Part shown: positions 1-11,392 of the stretch, piece by piece
How the letters are laid out: each line of letters starts with the position of its first letter
Position numbering within the stretch: the first letter of the stretch is position 1
DNA from: Beroe forskalii
Taxonomy: Eukaryota; Ctenophora; Nuda; Beroida; Beroidae
Assembly: GCA_011033025.1 (NCBI GenBank)
Contig: WFMF01000247.1
Location: 186,001 to 250,000 of the forward strand
DNA: 64,000 nt
Direction of reading: 5' to 3'
The notes under the pieces: model-generated
Database searches by the model: none
Told to the model about the DNA's origin: nothing
The model's input: only the letters and a program-made list of their open reading frames with translations
Program-made: the position numbers and the translations under genes

Positions 1-2
1 CT

Positions 3-1325
3 GCAGCTAACTCAGTGAGATGGGGCAGGCTGATGAGGAACGGGAAGCTGAGGATTGTGAAACACGGTCCTGTCTTAACAGTGGACAAAGCAGTGGAGGC
101 CAGGACTGCAGGGACCTACAGGTGTCTGGCCCAGCAGTGCAGGAAGCGGGTTAAGAGTCAGGATGTGGAGGTGGAGGTGGTGGATAATGCTGTGGAGGAC
201 CCCACTGTCGATATGAAGACTTGCCGAGTGTTCGGCGACCCCCATATCCAAACATTCGACGGCAGGAACTACGACTTTATGGGTCGGTGTAACTACGTGC
301 TGGCGGTGGACTGCTACGAGAGCAAGTGGCTGATATTAGGTGGGTGAAAAGGGGGTTTCAAGCTCACAGCTGTTGCTTGAAAAATACAAGTTCTAAAAGA
401 TCTTAAAATCCGATGGTTCTTTTGAATTGATCCTTGCATTCCCCTGAGATGAAAATCTAAGTATCTACTCCAAAGTCTTATCTGTATAGGTGTATGATGA
501 GTATAATCCTCCCCCTTTCCCCTTCTCTCCCACACCTCACACCCTCATCCCCCCTCACCCGGTCTCCCCCACAGGTCAGTTCATGCCGTGTGGTAACGGA
601 GTAACCTGTCTGGAGCAGCTGACAGTCTATCACGGAGTGATGCGACCCCTAACCATCACCAGGGGTTGGATAGTGGGGCAGGACGGTGAGAAGTTCCGGC
701 TCAAGAGACGGGTACCCACCCAGATAGACGAACTGTCCGTCACCTACATGGGTCTCTCTGTGACCGTAGACTTCCCTAACGGGATGCAGCTGCTCTGGGA
801 CGGTTTCTGGAGTGTGCAGATCAGAGTGGCGGTGGGTCAGGTCACGTGCGTCTGTGTGGGACAATAACGGCGACCCAGCTAACGACCTGGATAAGGGCAG
901 GTACGGGGCTACTGGCGGGGCTGTTAACTACTTCGGACAAGAGCTGGGCAATGTGGAATGGACAGTGGTGTGGGCTGGAGGTAACCTCAGCTAACACGAC
1001 ATGTGCAGATGAGGCTGCAGTCGAGAGCCGGTGTGATGAGATCCTGAACTCTGAGATATTCGGGGCATGTGTGGTGGAGATGGGAGCAGACTTCCTCCGG
1101 GAGTCGTGTCTGATTGACGGGTGCAGGACGGTTGTGGAACGGTTCGAGGGGTCCCCGGTCTGTGCTTACACTAACTCACTCTCCCAGATGTGTCAGATGC
1201 GAGGGTATGATATTCCCAGGGACTTCCTGGAGAAGTTGGGGTGTGGCAGTAGGAGGAGGTTCCAGGAAGATGTGTACAATGCGGGGTGTCCTCTGGCAGG
1301 GGACCCGCCCTTCATGGACAACTGA
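3..1325 (+). CDS. Ig - VWD - C8 domain extracellular protein, 3' part
   Basis: The gene enters from the left. Exon 3-339 encodes the end of an Ig-like domain (TAGTYRC motif), then the start of a von Willebrand type D domain ([14 protein letters not shown]). A phase-1 intron 340-574 joins it to exon 575 onward ([12 protein letters not shown]), which continues the VWD fold to the [10 protein letters not shown] motif. A C8 module follows ([10 protein letters not shown], about 1030-1300) and a TGA stop at 1323-1325. Such domain chains are typical of secreted mucin, zonadhesin or SCO-spondin-like proteins, which polymerise or bind matrix; the exact family is not clear. Oddity: after about position 835 the homology changes frame three times (near 840, 860 and 980), so this is either a decaying gene, a low-quality assembly stretch, or a gene with very small introns (a 28-nt GT..AG segment at 980-1007 would restore the last frame). 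No TIL module follows C8, so the tail is shorter than usual. Confidence 0.8.
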
Positions 1326-1690
1326 GGGACTAACTGGGGACTTGATATTGTAGACTGGACTTATAATCGTTCATCTACTAACATAATTGGATGATAGGCA
1401 GGAAATTGGACTTCTTATTAAATAGAAATTATCATTATCGTTACGACTTATGCTTATGACTTTATGAGTAGGCTGAAATTAAGTGATCATTATAATAAGA
1501 TAATATGCTGATTTTATTCGTATTTTCATTTTGTATTTATTTTGAATTTTGAATGATGAAATTTTAACAATTTATTACGTGCTCACGAAATTTTGTCTTT
1601 ACTTTTCCTGTTACTGTTGGAAGACGTAGTATCATTTTGATGTTGGTAGGCCACATTGTTGTAGGGCGACAAATGTAAATACGTTGCTCA
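1326..1690. other. AT-rich intergenic, 3' flank of the VWD gene
   Basis: No coding potential is seen. The stretch is AT-rich and presumably holds the 3' UTR of the VWD gene. The missing C-terminal exons of urocanate hydratase are not here. Confidence 0.5.
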
Positions 1691-1705
1691 GAATTCCCAA
1701 CTCAC

Positions 1706-4700
1706 GCCAGTCTAGCCTCTAGGAGGAAAGCATTCCCGTAGTCCCAGAAGTGCATCCCCTGCTCGCACAGGAAGTTCACGGCTCCAACATGTCGTCTGAG
1801 AGACTCCTGAACGAGGGTCTTGAACTGGGCGGGGTCCTGGGTCATCATGTCGTCTGCCTGGGGGTGGTAAACGACCGGTTACCATTTATTAATCCAGTTA
1901 CAGTTTCGATATCGGTTGGCTAAAAACACCCGGTTAACCGGTATTTCGGTTCTGTTAGCCGGTATTTCGGTTCGGCTAACCGGTATTTCGGTTCTGTTAA
2001 CCGGTATTTCGGTTCGGCTAACCGGTAGTTTTCTGCCTGGGAGTAGGTGAGCTGGACGGGGTAGTAGCCCCCGTTGTAGGGGTTGTGGAGGGAGGTCTGG
2101 TCACTAGCCAGATCTACCAGGTTCTCTCCTGTCCGCTTAGTGTACTCTGCCAAACCTTCCCACAGCGTCACAACGTTACCGTAGAAACTGCGGAGGTGTT
2201 GTTATCTAATGTAGCACGGAAACTGGAAATTAGGCCTGAATGATGGGATTATAGGTGCATCATTTGAATATATTGATATTGGCTAACCAGTCACTGCGAT
2301 TAAGCCAAAAGGGCAAAGAGGGAACTGTTCGGGGTTTGATTGAATGGAGGGCTAACCGACATATCTAAGGCAATAAACTGTCCATATCCCGCCAGTATTG
2401 CATCTTTCGAACTTTTGTACCAATGGCACGGTTCTTGCCGTCAATATGAAGTTGCACACGGATTTTATTATATTTGCGGGTTCTGAAGCCCCAGTGAGCG
2501 ATATTCAAAGATACGAAGCAGGATGCTGCAAAATATCATTATATTTTGAATTATAAGTATTCAATCTGAGGATCCCTGGACTATTTCACAAGTCGGACAT
2601 CCCCCAGAGACCTTTTAAACACAGTGCCATTTAGTAATAATAGTGCTTCATTTCCCATTTTCACGCTAGTAGGCTGGCTTTCAGAGGAATCTGTCTGACA
2701 TATCCAACGGAACCCTCCCTCCTGCCATGCTAAAATCATCGGAATATACTGAGAAACTAACATTCCGATAACAGGGCACGGAATACCATAGAAATCCTCC
2801 CCGACGACCGTCGGAGCTCCTGTCATGGCACTTGTAATGGTTCGTCATAACCCGACATGACTTCATTCATCATGCTTCACATACCCTGGATTCCAGGAAA
2901 TCAACATCGAAAAACCCCCGAAAAATTAGACATTAATTTGCAAATCCACTTTTTTTCATATCGATCAAAAAACTTACCCGATGCTGAGGACCTTCTTGGC
3001 TGCCCGGGCCTCCTTCACCATCTCAATACACTCGTCCACAGTCTCAGCCACCGCCTGGATCCAGCCTTGGGAGTGCCTCTTGTCCAGAGCTTCGCGGGAT
3101 ACCTGGAAGTAAAATGGGGGTACGCATAGGCACTTGGATTCAGCTATTGAGGGATACCTGGAATATCATGGGGACAAATTAAATGTTGCTATGTAACATA
3201 GGTACCTGGCAGGGATACTTGCCATAGTATAGGGTTTTTAGTCAGCAATGACTCCCGATCCCATGCCTGAATTCACCAATCACCTCAGCAATGACTCCCA
3301 TGCAGCCTGTAATCACCAATCACCTCTGCAATGACTCTGACTGTAATCACCACTCACCTCAGCAATGACTCCGATGCAGCCTGCAATCACCACTCACCTC
3401 AGCAATGACTCCGATGCAGCCTGCGATCACCACTGCTTTGCCCTGAGCACCACTCATTCCCCCAAGGCCTGCAGTCACGTACACTTTGCCCGCCATGTTT
3501 CCCGCTCCGTAGAACTGACGACCCGCGTTCATCACGGTGATAGTCGTGCCGTGGACGATGCCTTGGGGACCGATGTAGCAGTAACTGCCTGGGATAGGGG
3601 AGGGAAATGAGAATTGTTGGAGGTTATTATGGGGGAGATAAATCATCGTCATTTATTAACATGAATTGCCGATTGCTCATTTGACACTGATGGCAAACAT
3701 TAATCGTTGAAGAATCTTGTAAAACTCATTGCTCATCTTGATATCAATGATTGTTGGATGGTAAAACGTGATTTCAGAGAGAAACTTTGAACTTATGTTA
3801 TTTAGGCACGATGAAACGCCTGGAACACATGACTAATCCCAGTAATCGATAGCACGACTTCATTGACAAAGAATATATTCATTGTCGTTCAGCCTTACAC
3901 CAATAAGCTTATACGGACTGGACTGTGTTGGTCGTTGGATGTAAAAACGTGATCTTCGGTTGGAACGGTCATATTTTGCTTTGCATAAACCTTATGGAAC
4001 ACGTGATTATGGACGTGATTTTATAGCTTTCAGACTACGAACTGGCACAGGTATTAGATATTGGCAAGTATTATACAGCCGTTACTGCTTTTTAGCTTTA
4101 GATAGAAGCAATATGAAAGTCTGACATTTCATTGTATTCAGAAATGAACTTTTAACTGTAGGAATTTAGGGACCAAGTTTATGTGGATTCACTCTAAGTA
4201 CCCGACATACCCTGGATATTCAACGACACTTATGCAGGATTTATGTTAAATATTGCTTGAATACTATCTGGCCTACAGGTTTCCTTCCATCTTTCATCAC
4301 CCTCAGCTGATGGAAGCTGTTTTAACAAATATTTGGCAATCAGTTGCAATGAACAGATGAGGAGCTCAGTGCTGTATTTTAGATCGTACAGATACCTAAC
4401 TACCTACTATAGTACTATCCATAGACTCACAGAGATAGCTACTAGATTATAGATGGTCATTATCATACAGCCAGAGTTCAGCAATCTACTGAAGGTAAAC
4501 CCACAGATACCGTATTCTCAGGGCGTTTATATGATCAGACTCAGAGATATGATTATCAATGATAACGGAGATTTAGTCAAGGTAATTAGTTCTCCCTCTA
4601 TTCGAGATGAACAGTTTGTCTGCGTATTTGTCTTCTACCAGGGAACTAACCTTCTAGATGAACATGTCAGGAACTAACCTGCAGTCATCTGCCCATACAT

Positions 4701-7700
4701 GGTACATCCCATGGCAAACAGCTTGTCGTACATCTCTTTAGTGGAGTAGTTGGGAATCATCATGCCGTTGGTAATCACCACTCTCGGAGCTCGCTTGTGC
4801 GACGGAAACAGACCTGGAAAGAGTTGGTTGAGATCAAACTATCTACCGGATACCAAGAGATCAGGAGTTAAGATCTGCTTGGTCTAATATTCCACGTCTT
4901 GAGATAGGTACGTGATTTTGGATCGATAAATGGAAACAACAGTTACTGTGATTTCATTCAGTATCAAGCACTAATGCAGTTAATGCAGTAGAAAGGTTTA
5001 TTATGCACCTTCCAGGCATGTTTTTGCTATGTATTCAAAAACCCTCTAGGCACCAGGGTACCGTGCGCAATAAATTATTACGCACTGAAGTGCCAAATTC
5101 AGGATTTATTACGCACTGTAGGTCATAATAGATTATTTGGGGTGCGTAATAACTTATTTCGCACAGTCGACCCAGTTGTAGCTTCATATCATAAATTAAA
5201 ACATTTCCTTGTGTTTGAAATTATTCCCTATTTTACGAGTAATTACGGTGCATAATTCAGTTTAATAACTCGTAAAAAGTGCAAAACTCTGCAATAAAAA
5301 CCTCGGCCTTCGGCCTCGGTTCTTAATGCGATATAACACACTCGGGCCTTCGGCCCTCGTGTGTTATATCAAGGTTAGCAATTTTTACTCGTTACTAAAC
5401 CCTTCATTGGAGCCGATTGTAATGGAGTGGTCAATGCTTCGAACAAGAAAGATTCAAAAACAGGAATTCTAACGGTCTACAGAGATTTAGGAGGGAGTGA
5501 CATTGGAAAATGTTATGTGGTTCGACGAAATGATTACATTTCGTTGTGTTAGTTGCAGAAAGTGTACCACATGCAACTAACATGAGAACATGTTAAAATT
5601 AGGAAAAGAGAATTTATAACAAAAAAACGTGAGTACTTCCACTTACCAGCGGGGTGTCCGGACATCATGGAGAGTGTCTGATCGTCGGACATCGTGCTCA
5701 GGTAGTGGAGAGCCACTCGGAACTGACCCCAGTTACTGAACACCTGTAAAAGTAAGATTGTTTAGACTTGATACTAGTACTCCAAGCACGTGTGATAGCT
5801 TGCATAAAGTTTGATGGCCTACCTTTGAATAAACAGGGCTAAAATTTGCAAAAAATATCATTATCTATCATGTCTCTTCAAAAATTGATGACTACTCTCA
5901 TATTTACTTAGCTTATGGCATTAATTCTAGGTTTGAAGTACCAACTGATGACGTCCAACACACCTGTTGGACGGCTTAAATGTCCACACGTGTGTAAGGC
6001 GGGCTGCGCGCGGCACTAAATGTTATGGTCATTGCTGAAAAAGTGCATTTTGTATAACGAATATCGGTGCGGCGCTGCGCGCTACTGCAAGTCTCGAAAT
6101 GGACGTTTCTAGAGTGAAATGTCACTTCGGCGGAAATAGCGAAATGCGATTCGGAGTGAAATTTATCGGAAATTACCGGACATTTTAATTGCAACTTCTG
6201 CAAATTGTATTTTCTCAACCTTAATTGGTTATTTCTAAATTCACTAGTGATCTGTTAAACATCTCGGCATTCAATATACACGGCTAATTTTATAAATACC
6301 GCACTGATCCAATAGTATGCATAGTTCTCGATCAATCAATGTATAGACCGTATTTAAAAACATTGCGATTTGCACACGCACAAGTAAAGCGGTATCGGAA
6401 ATAAGAACATTCTTTCAACATTCTTCAACAATTATGGACGGAGATGAATATCAGATCACATCAAAATTCTTGTCACCGGCTGAACATGTATTTAGTTCTA
6501 TTTACAAATTACAAATCGGCAGTTCGAATGAATGGTGTATCGAAAAAAGGAGTTAAAATGGAGTTGCAGGAATGAACGGAAGTTCAGTACGTCCATACAC
6601 ATATATGGATGTTTAGATACATTTTGAAGGGTTCAGCAGGGATCGCAGCTGGGATCAGTGATGCCCAGGTCCACATCCAGTCAAAGGAAGAGAGTTCCCG
6701 GAACCGGTAGCTAATCCAGGAATTGAGTCAGAAATTCTCCGGATGCTACCTACAGCCACTTTAACTTACCAATCCACCCCTTACCTGTCCGTTGCCCCCG
6801 TAGGTGACCAGTTCTTCAGGAAACTGGGCCACTCTCCGGTCCAGATTGTTCATTATCATGAGAATAATGGCAGCCCCGGCTACTGTCTTAGTCTTGTACT
6901 CGGAGATGGGATACGCTCGCATCAGAGCACTGTCTGGCATGAACCTGGGGATTGTCGCATCAGAGCACTGTCTGGCATGAACATGGGGGATTGTCGCATC
7001 AGAGCACTGTCTGCCATGAACTTGGGGTATTGTCGCATCAGAGCACTGTCTGGCATGAACCTGGGGGATTGTCGCATCAGAGCACTGTCTGACATGAACC
7101 TGGGGGGATTGTCGCATCAGAGCACTGTCTGGCATGAATCTGGGGGATTGTCGCATCAGAGCACTGTCTGGCATGAACCTTGGGGATTGTCGCATCAGAG
7201 CACTGTCTGGCATGAACCTGGGGGGATTGTCGCATCAGAGCACTGTCTGGCATGAACCTGGGGGGATTGTCGCATCAGAGCACTGTCTAGGATGAACCTG
7301 GGGAGATTGTCGCATCAGAGCGTTGTTTGACATGAACCTGGGGGATTGTCGCATCAGAGCACTGTCTGGCATGAACCTGGGGGATTGTCGCATCAGAGCA
7401 CTGTCTGGCATGAACCTGGGGGATTGTCGCATCAGAGCACTGTCTGGCATGAACCTGGGGGATTGTCGCATCAGAGCACTGTCTGGCATGAACCTGGGGG
7501 ATTGTCGCATCAGAGCACTGTCTGCCATGAACTTGGGGGATTGTCGCATCAGAGCACTGTCTGCCATGAACTTGGGGGATTGTCGCATCAGAGCACTGTC
7601 TGGCATGAACCTGGGGGATTGTCGCATCAGAGAACTGTCTGGCATGAACCTGGGGGATTGTCGCATCAGATCACTGTCTGGCATGAACCTGGAGGATGGT

Positions 7701-10700
7701 TGGGATGTTACGTTTAAGTTACACACTTACACGTTTGAATCTTCAGATTGCGCAATTTCGTAATGATCAGGCGGAAATGCTCTCAGTCCTACGCCCATTG
7801 GTAATTTCACTAATTTGAGTTGTGGGAAACCAGGGTTTGAGACCGTTGGGTTTTAGGAGACTCTCAGGCACCAAAGTTAGACTTGTACCCTTTTACGTCA
7901 TTGAATCGGCCATCACTGTCGTGTTTTGCTTTCTTAAACTACAGGATATAAGTGACATGAGTACTGAGTAGGCGTGACACCGCCCACCGGAACTAACAAT
8001 ACTGTATCACAATACGTTGTGATGTTGTGATCATGAAGTAAACATGTTTATACTTTTATCATGACGGAAGCAAGGCATTTTACGTCACACTACGACACAG
8101 CACCATTGTATGTAACAATGAACACTGAAAATGAACCTTGAGTAGAGTCTGAAGGCTCAGTATAGCCATGTACAGGAGAGCTATACACAGAGTAAGTCTT
8201 ATCAGTTGTGTACCGTATCTACACGATATGCGTTGTTTCCTCTTATCTCTGTTGCTGATAATCTGCTCAAGTTCCGAGGAGAAGATAAAACTCAAGCATT
8301 ATGTTTCACGGGTACCTTTTCATTAACTTTTCTTATATTCGATATTTTCAATCAATTCATCATTTCGTTCTTCCAGCCCTTTCTGATGAGTGATCACGAT
8401 ACGATTTCTTTTTCTTTTTTCCCTCTTTTTCCTTTTTTTTCTCCAAATCTTGAAGAATCGCCATCAATAATTCCTTTCGAAGCTCCCATAACACATTTTC
8501 TCTATATTGCCCCTACTCCTAGACCCCCTCACCTCCTCTTTCAGCCGCTGTGTGGAGATGGTGAGGGTAGTGTGACGTATTACCTCGACAACTACCCTTC
8601 CATCTCCACCATGTCTCATGAGACAGTGGACAGAGAGGTGGCAGCCTCCTTCAATGCCTGGACCATGGCAGCAAACGGAGCACTCAGGTAATACGTGTTC
8701 AAAACAGTTGATATGAGTTAAACGTTAAATTGGAATGTCATAAGATGAAAGCAGTCAGCATAAACAGACAACAGTATTATGGGCATATTGATTGATTGAA
8801 GGCCCCCATAGGGTACTTTCAAAATTTCATGATCACATAACCAAACCTTGGTACTTGGCTGTTTCTTTTGGCCTTGTTTACAAATTGCCACTGCAGTCCG
8901 CAAGCAAAGCACATTACAGCAACCTTATAACGTATCACAACCTCAGATTCTTGAGGAGCGAGACCAGGAAAGGAGCTGACATAGTGGTGTCATTCCAACC
9001 CAGACACCACAACTGCGTGAGACCAGGTTGCCAGATTACACAGCCCTTCCCTGACTCAGACACAGTCCTCGCTCACTCCTTCAACCCAGACGGAGGTAGG
9101 TTTACTCTGGTGTTAGATGTGTATAGATGCACAAGTATGTTTGTAGTACCCTGTTAAACACTTAAACCCATTTCATAACTCAGAAGGCAAAGTTTTTCAT
9201 GATCAGTGGGTTCACCTATTCCTAGCAATTTTGCAAGTTGCAGAGATATATCAGTTGCATACAAAAGTAGGTTGGAGGTTCATATAATTTCAAGAATGGA
9301 GCTTCTTAATTTAATCCCAAATAATAAAACATAAGCAACTAATCAAGTGAAACACTGAGCAGGGTCTGAAGTCCACATGAATGGGAGAATACAGTGGCTG
9401 CAGGACTGCAGCGACTTGAAGCACGTTAGCTGGCGAAACAGAGGACACCAAGCTGTCCTGAGGGAAATACTGACACACGAAATAGGACATGCTATTGGAA
9501 TCAGGTGAATGCGCATAGTGGATATACTTTTTAACATCAAGGCATCAGTCATCATATACTGTAAGAGTACCTATTAGACCGACCAATCAGGGACACACAC
9601 TTCTTTCAATGAGAGATTCAATTTAAAGATGAATTACCTACATGATAGAAAAAATCCTATGCCTTCAATGATGAAATGTACATCCCTTATTTCGATACAT
9701 GACACTCAATAAAAGCTTATAATAGCCACGTTAATGTTTGTTCTCTGTTTCAGGCACATCAAAAGCAGTCACACTATTATGCAGTTCGGCTACCGACTGT
9801 GTACTGGAGATTCAGTTTCAATCGGCGATTTGGATTATCAAATCATGGAAATAGTCAAAAAATTCTGTCATCTGAAGATTTGAGAGTTGCAACTTGCAGT
9901 GTTCATTTCGATCTGTATTTTCAATTAAAAGGTTTCAAATGTAAAATTTTATTCATTAAATAGTATAACACTGGTAGTATTGATAGATTATATTGACAAA
10001 ATGACATAAGAGTTGGGGATATCCTACTGGATAGCAAACTTCAATGGGTAAACTAGGAAATTAGTATCAGATTTATTCATGCTGTAATATGTAAAAAAGG
10101 ATCATGTTACCTATTGTGATAAATCTATATTAATAATTTCAGAGTGTTCGTGCATCTGTCTGTCTGTCTGTGTAAAATGACTATTTAAGAAGTGAATTTG
10201 ATATTTTTGATCGTTTTTTTCGGGAAAATCTTCTCCCAATTAAGGGGATTATTATTATTTAAGGAAAATTTGAATTGGACCATCCGTTGATTAGTTATTT
10301 GCATAATAAATATCATGCGTTTACTAATGTTAATATATGCTATGGAAAGGCGATACTATATAGGTCATCTCAAATTACGAAGTATGTTGTGCGGGGCATA
10401 TCCGCTGATATCTGTAATCCTTAGTAAGCAGTAATGGTGATCCAATTACTTTACAAATTCCAAGATGAGGTCATGAAGCAAGTAGCTGTTGGCTGCTGGA
10501 TACAAGATGAACCGAAAGTATCAGGTTGATTGTTTCCGCGAATCTTCGCGGGCAAACGCTAGTAGGTACATAATTAAGAATATGGACTATGGGATAACAC
10601 TCAAACACTAGAATGTTTAAAGTTTTAATAATATCAGGGTGATTTTCTATCTTGATTCTCTATCAACCAGTAATTGAAATAATGTCATAGTTACTAATTT

Positions 10701-11392
10701 AGAAATGGAAAGTACTGAAATAGTATCACATGCAAAGCTGTGGCAAGATTTGATGATCATGTGCAAGATTATGCGAGATTTGGTGATTATGCTAGGTTAT
10801 AAAGTAAGTAGTTAAATAAATTTTACCTGTACATATAAATATGACCAAATTCATCAAGCTCTTTAGAGAACTCAGGAGCCAACTCAGCATGACAATGTTT
10901 TGGGAAATAGCGGAGAGCATTCTTTATTGCCAGGACTCTGAAATATCATTGAATCGTTTTAAGCATATCACAGCTTAATTGGAACAAAACTGAGTTATAT
11001 ACTCTGCTAGTAAATCTGGAACTGAAGAACTAAGTCAACTGTTATTTATTTTGCTCTTTTACTCTTCAAGGAATGATATTTTCACTTAAAACATTACTTT
11101 AACCTACATATAGATTTTAGGGATTGGCTAAAATAAAATAAAAAACCTATAAAAAGCATGGTTCTTCATAGAAATTTAACAATTAAAAATCACTGACCAA
11201 TCAGGTAAGAGAATCATTCTGCGGCCTGTGCCCTCTGGGCTGGGCCTTCTATCAACTTTATAATGCCACATACCTCTCATTGGTAGAAAGACCATGATTC
11301 CTGTTTGGGGCATGGGCAATATCAGCAGTTCTCTCCCTAGGTGGTGGTAGTGGATCTGTCTGTAGCCCAGAACATAACTCCACTAAATCCAT
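1706..11392 (-). CDS. UROC1: Urocanate hydratase (urocanase), N-terminal ~60%, nine exons
   Basis: Cytosolic NAD-dependent enzyme of histidine breakdown, turning urocanate into imidazolone propionate. Exons read by splice sites and homology: 11392-11274 (ATG at 11392; [17 protein letters not shown]), 10937-10827 (ALRYFP...GHIYMYR), 6944-6785 ([13 protein letters not shown]...VTYGGNGQ), 5743-5647 ([15 protein letters not shown]), 4813-4679 ([15 protein letters not shown]...YGQMTAG), 3588-3398 ([14 protein letters not shown]...[15 protein letters not shown]), 3102-2978, 2187-2037 ([16 protein letters not shown]), 1857-1706 ([10 protein letters not shown]...[11 protein letters not shown]). All junction phases agree, giving about 413 residues of a ~676-residue family. 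The C-terminal third, including the FRYPSY and SRDHHD regions known from the family, is not found to the left, where an unrelated gene lies on the other strand; it may lie beyond the window with the VWD gene nested in an intron, or be lost. Three junctions carry unusual repeats (1853-2041, 3241-3425, 6918-7695). Confidence 0.93.
1853..2041 (-). repeat. Insertion with 10-bp direct flanks that acts as a candidate new intron in UROC1
   Basis: The 10-mer TCTGCCTGGG occurs at 1853-1862 and 2032-2041. The ~169 bp between them hold a minisatellite with a ~42-bp period built on AACCGGTATTTCGGTT. If unspliced it brings a stop at 1920-1922 into urocanase. Removing minus-strand 2036-1858 (179 nt, GC...AG ends) joins ...TYSQ to ADDMM... 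without gain or loss of residues, matching the family. It therefore looks like a recent insertion whose target duplication supplied the splice sites. Confidence 0.7.
3241..3425 (-). repeat. Tandem duplication of a UROC1 exon end with its 5' splice site
   Basis: A ~40-bp unit (CAGCAATGACTCCGATGCAG core on the + strand) is present about five times. Each unit is the last ~20 bp of the exon ending at 3398 plus its donor. The two units nearest the exon keep GAG/GTGAGT; older units read GTGATT. The 40-bp period is not a multiple of three, so use of a distal donor would change frame. Confidence 0.75.
5061..5380. repeat. Cluster of small foldback palindromes in a UROC1 intron
   Basis: GTGCGCAATAAATTATTACGCAC-type half-palindromes lie at about 5055-5085 and 5138-5162 in inverted pairing. 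A second hairpin at 5327-5370 has arms GATATAACACACTCG / CGTGTGTTATATC around a GGCCTTCGGCC loop, next to a shorter CCTCGGCCTTCGGCCTCGG. They look like remnants of short foldback or MITE elements. Confidence 0.55.
6918..7695 (-). repeat. 39-bp minisatellite, 20 units, each carrying a UROC1 3' splice site
   Basis: Twenty near-identical units, mostly 39 bp (a few 38 or 40). On the minus strand each unit reads a polypyrimidine stretch and AG (CAATCCCCCAG) followed by the first 27 bp of urocanase exon 3 (encoding FMPDSALMR). The exon-proximal unit at 6918-6944 is the functional acceptor, since it alone runs into AYPISEY. The array thus arose by tandem amplification of the intron/exon junction. 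A 39-bp unit keeps the reading frame, so distal acceptors within the block of exact 39-mers would add 13-residue repeats ([13 protein letters not shown]). Confidence 0.88.
8545..9883 (+). CDS. Matrix metalloproteinase-like (matrixin) catalytic domain, four exons
   Basis: Exons 8545-8687, 8947-9095, 9363-9504 and 9754-9883 join in phase. They encode [10 protein letters not shown] (first strand), [20 protein letters not shown], then the zinc site [11 protein letters not shown] (full HExxHxxGxxH, spanning the 9504/9754 junction), a Met-turn (HTIMQFGY), a [11 protein letters not shown] final helix and a TGA at 9881-9883. Family members are secreted or membrane zinc endopeptidases acting on matrix proteins. 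The first exon begins PLCGDG, which recalls a cysteine-switch PRCG motif without the arginine; no signal peptide or propeptide exon was recognised upstream, and there is no hemopexin domain. The gene lies inside intron 2 of urocanate hydratase on the opposite strand. All catalytic residues are present, so it may be active. Confidence 0.88.
10124..10562 (+). mobile_element. Non-autonomous Helitron
   Basis: Begins TCTATATTAATAATTTC after an A and ends CTAG before a T. A hairpin CCGCGAA/TTCGCGG lies at 10536-10551, seven bases before the CTAG end. TC start, 3' hairpin, CTRR end and A/T insertion are the Helitron signature. No Rep/helicase is encoded. It lies in UROC1 intron 2. Confidence 0.8.

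Noticed and set aside
6743-7763. Several ORFs of 120-170 codons on both strands
   Set aside because: They are translations of the 39-bp minisatellite; only the exon-proximal part on the minus strand belongs to urocanase.
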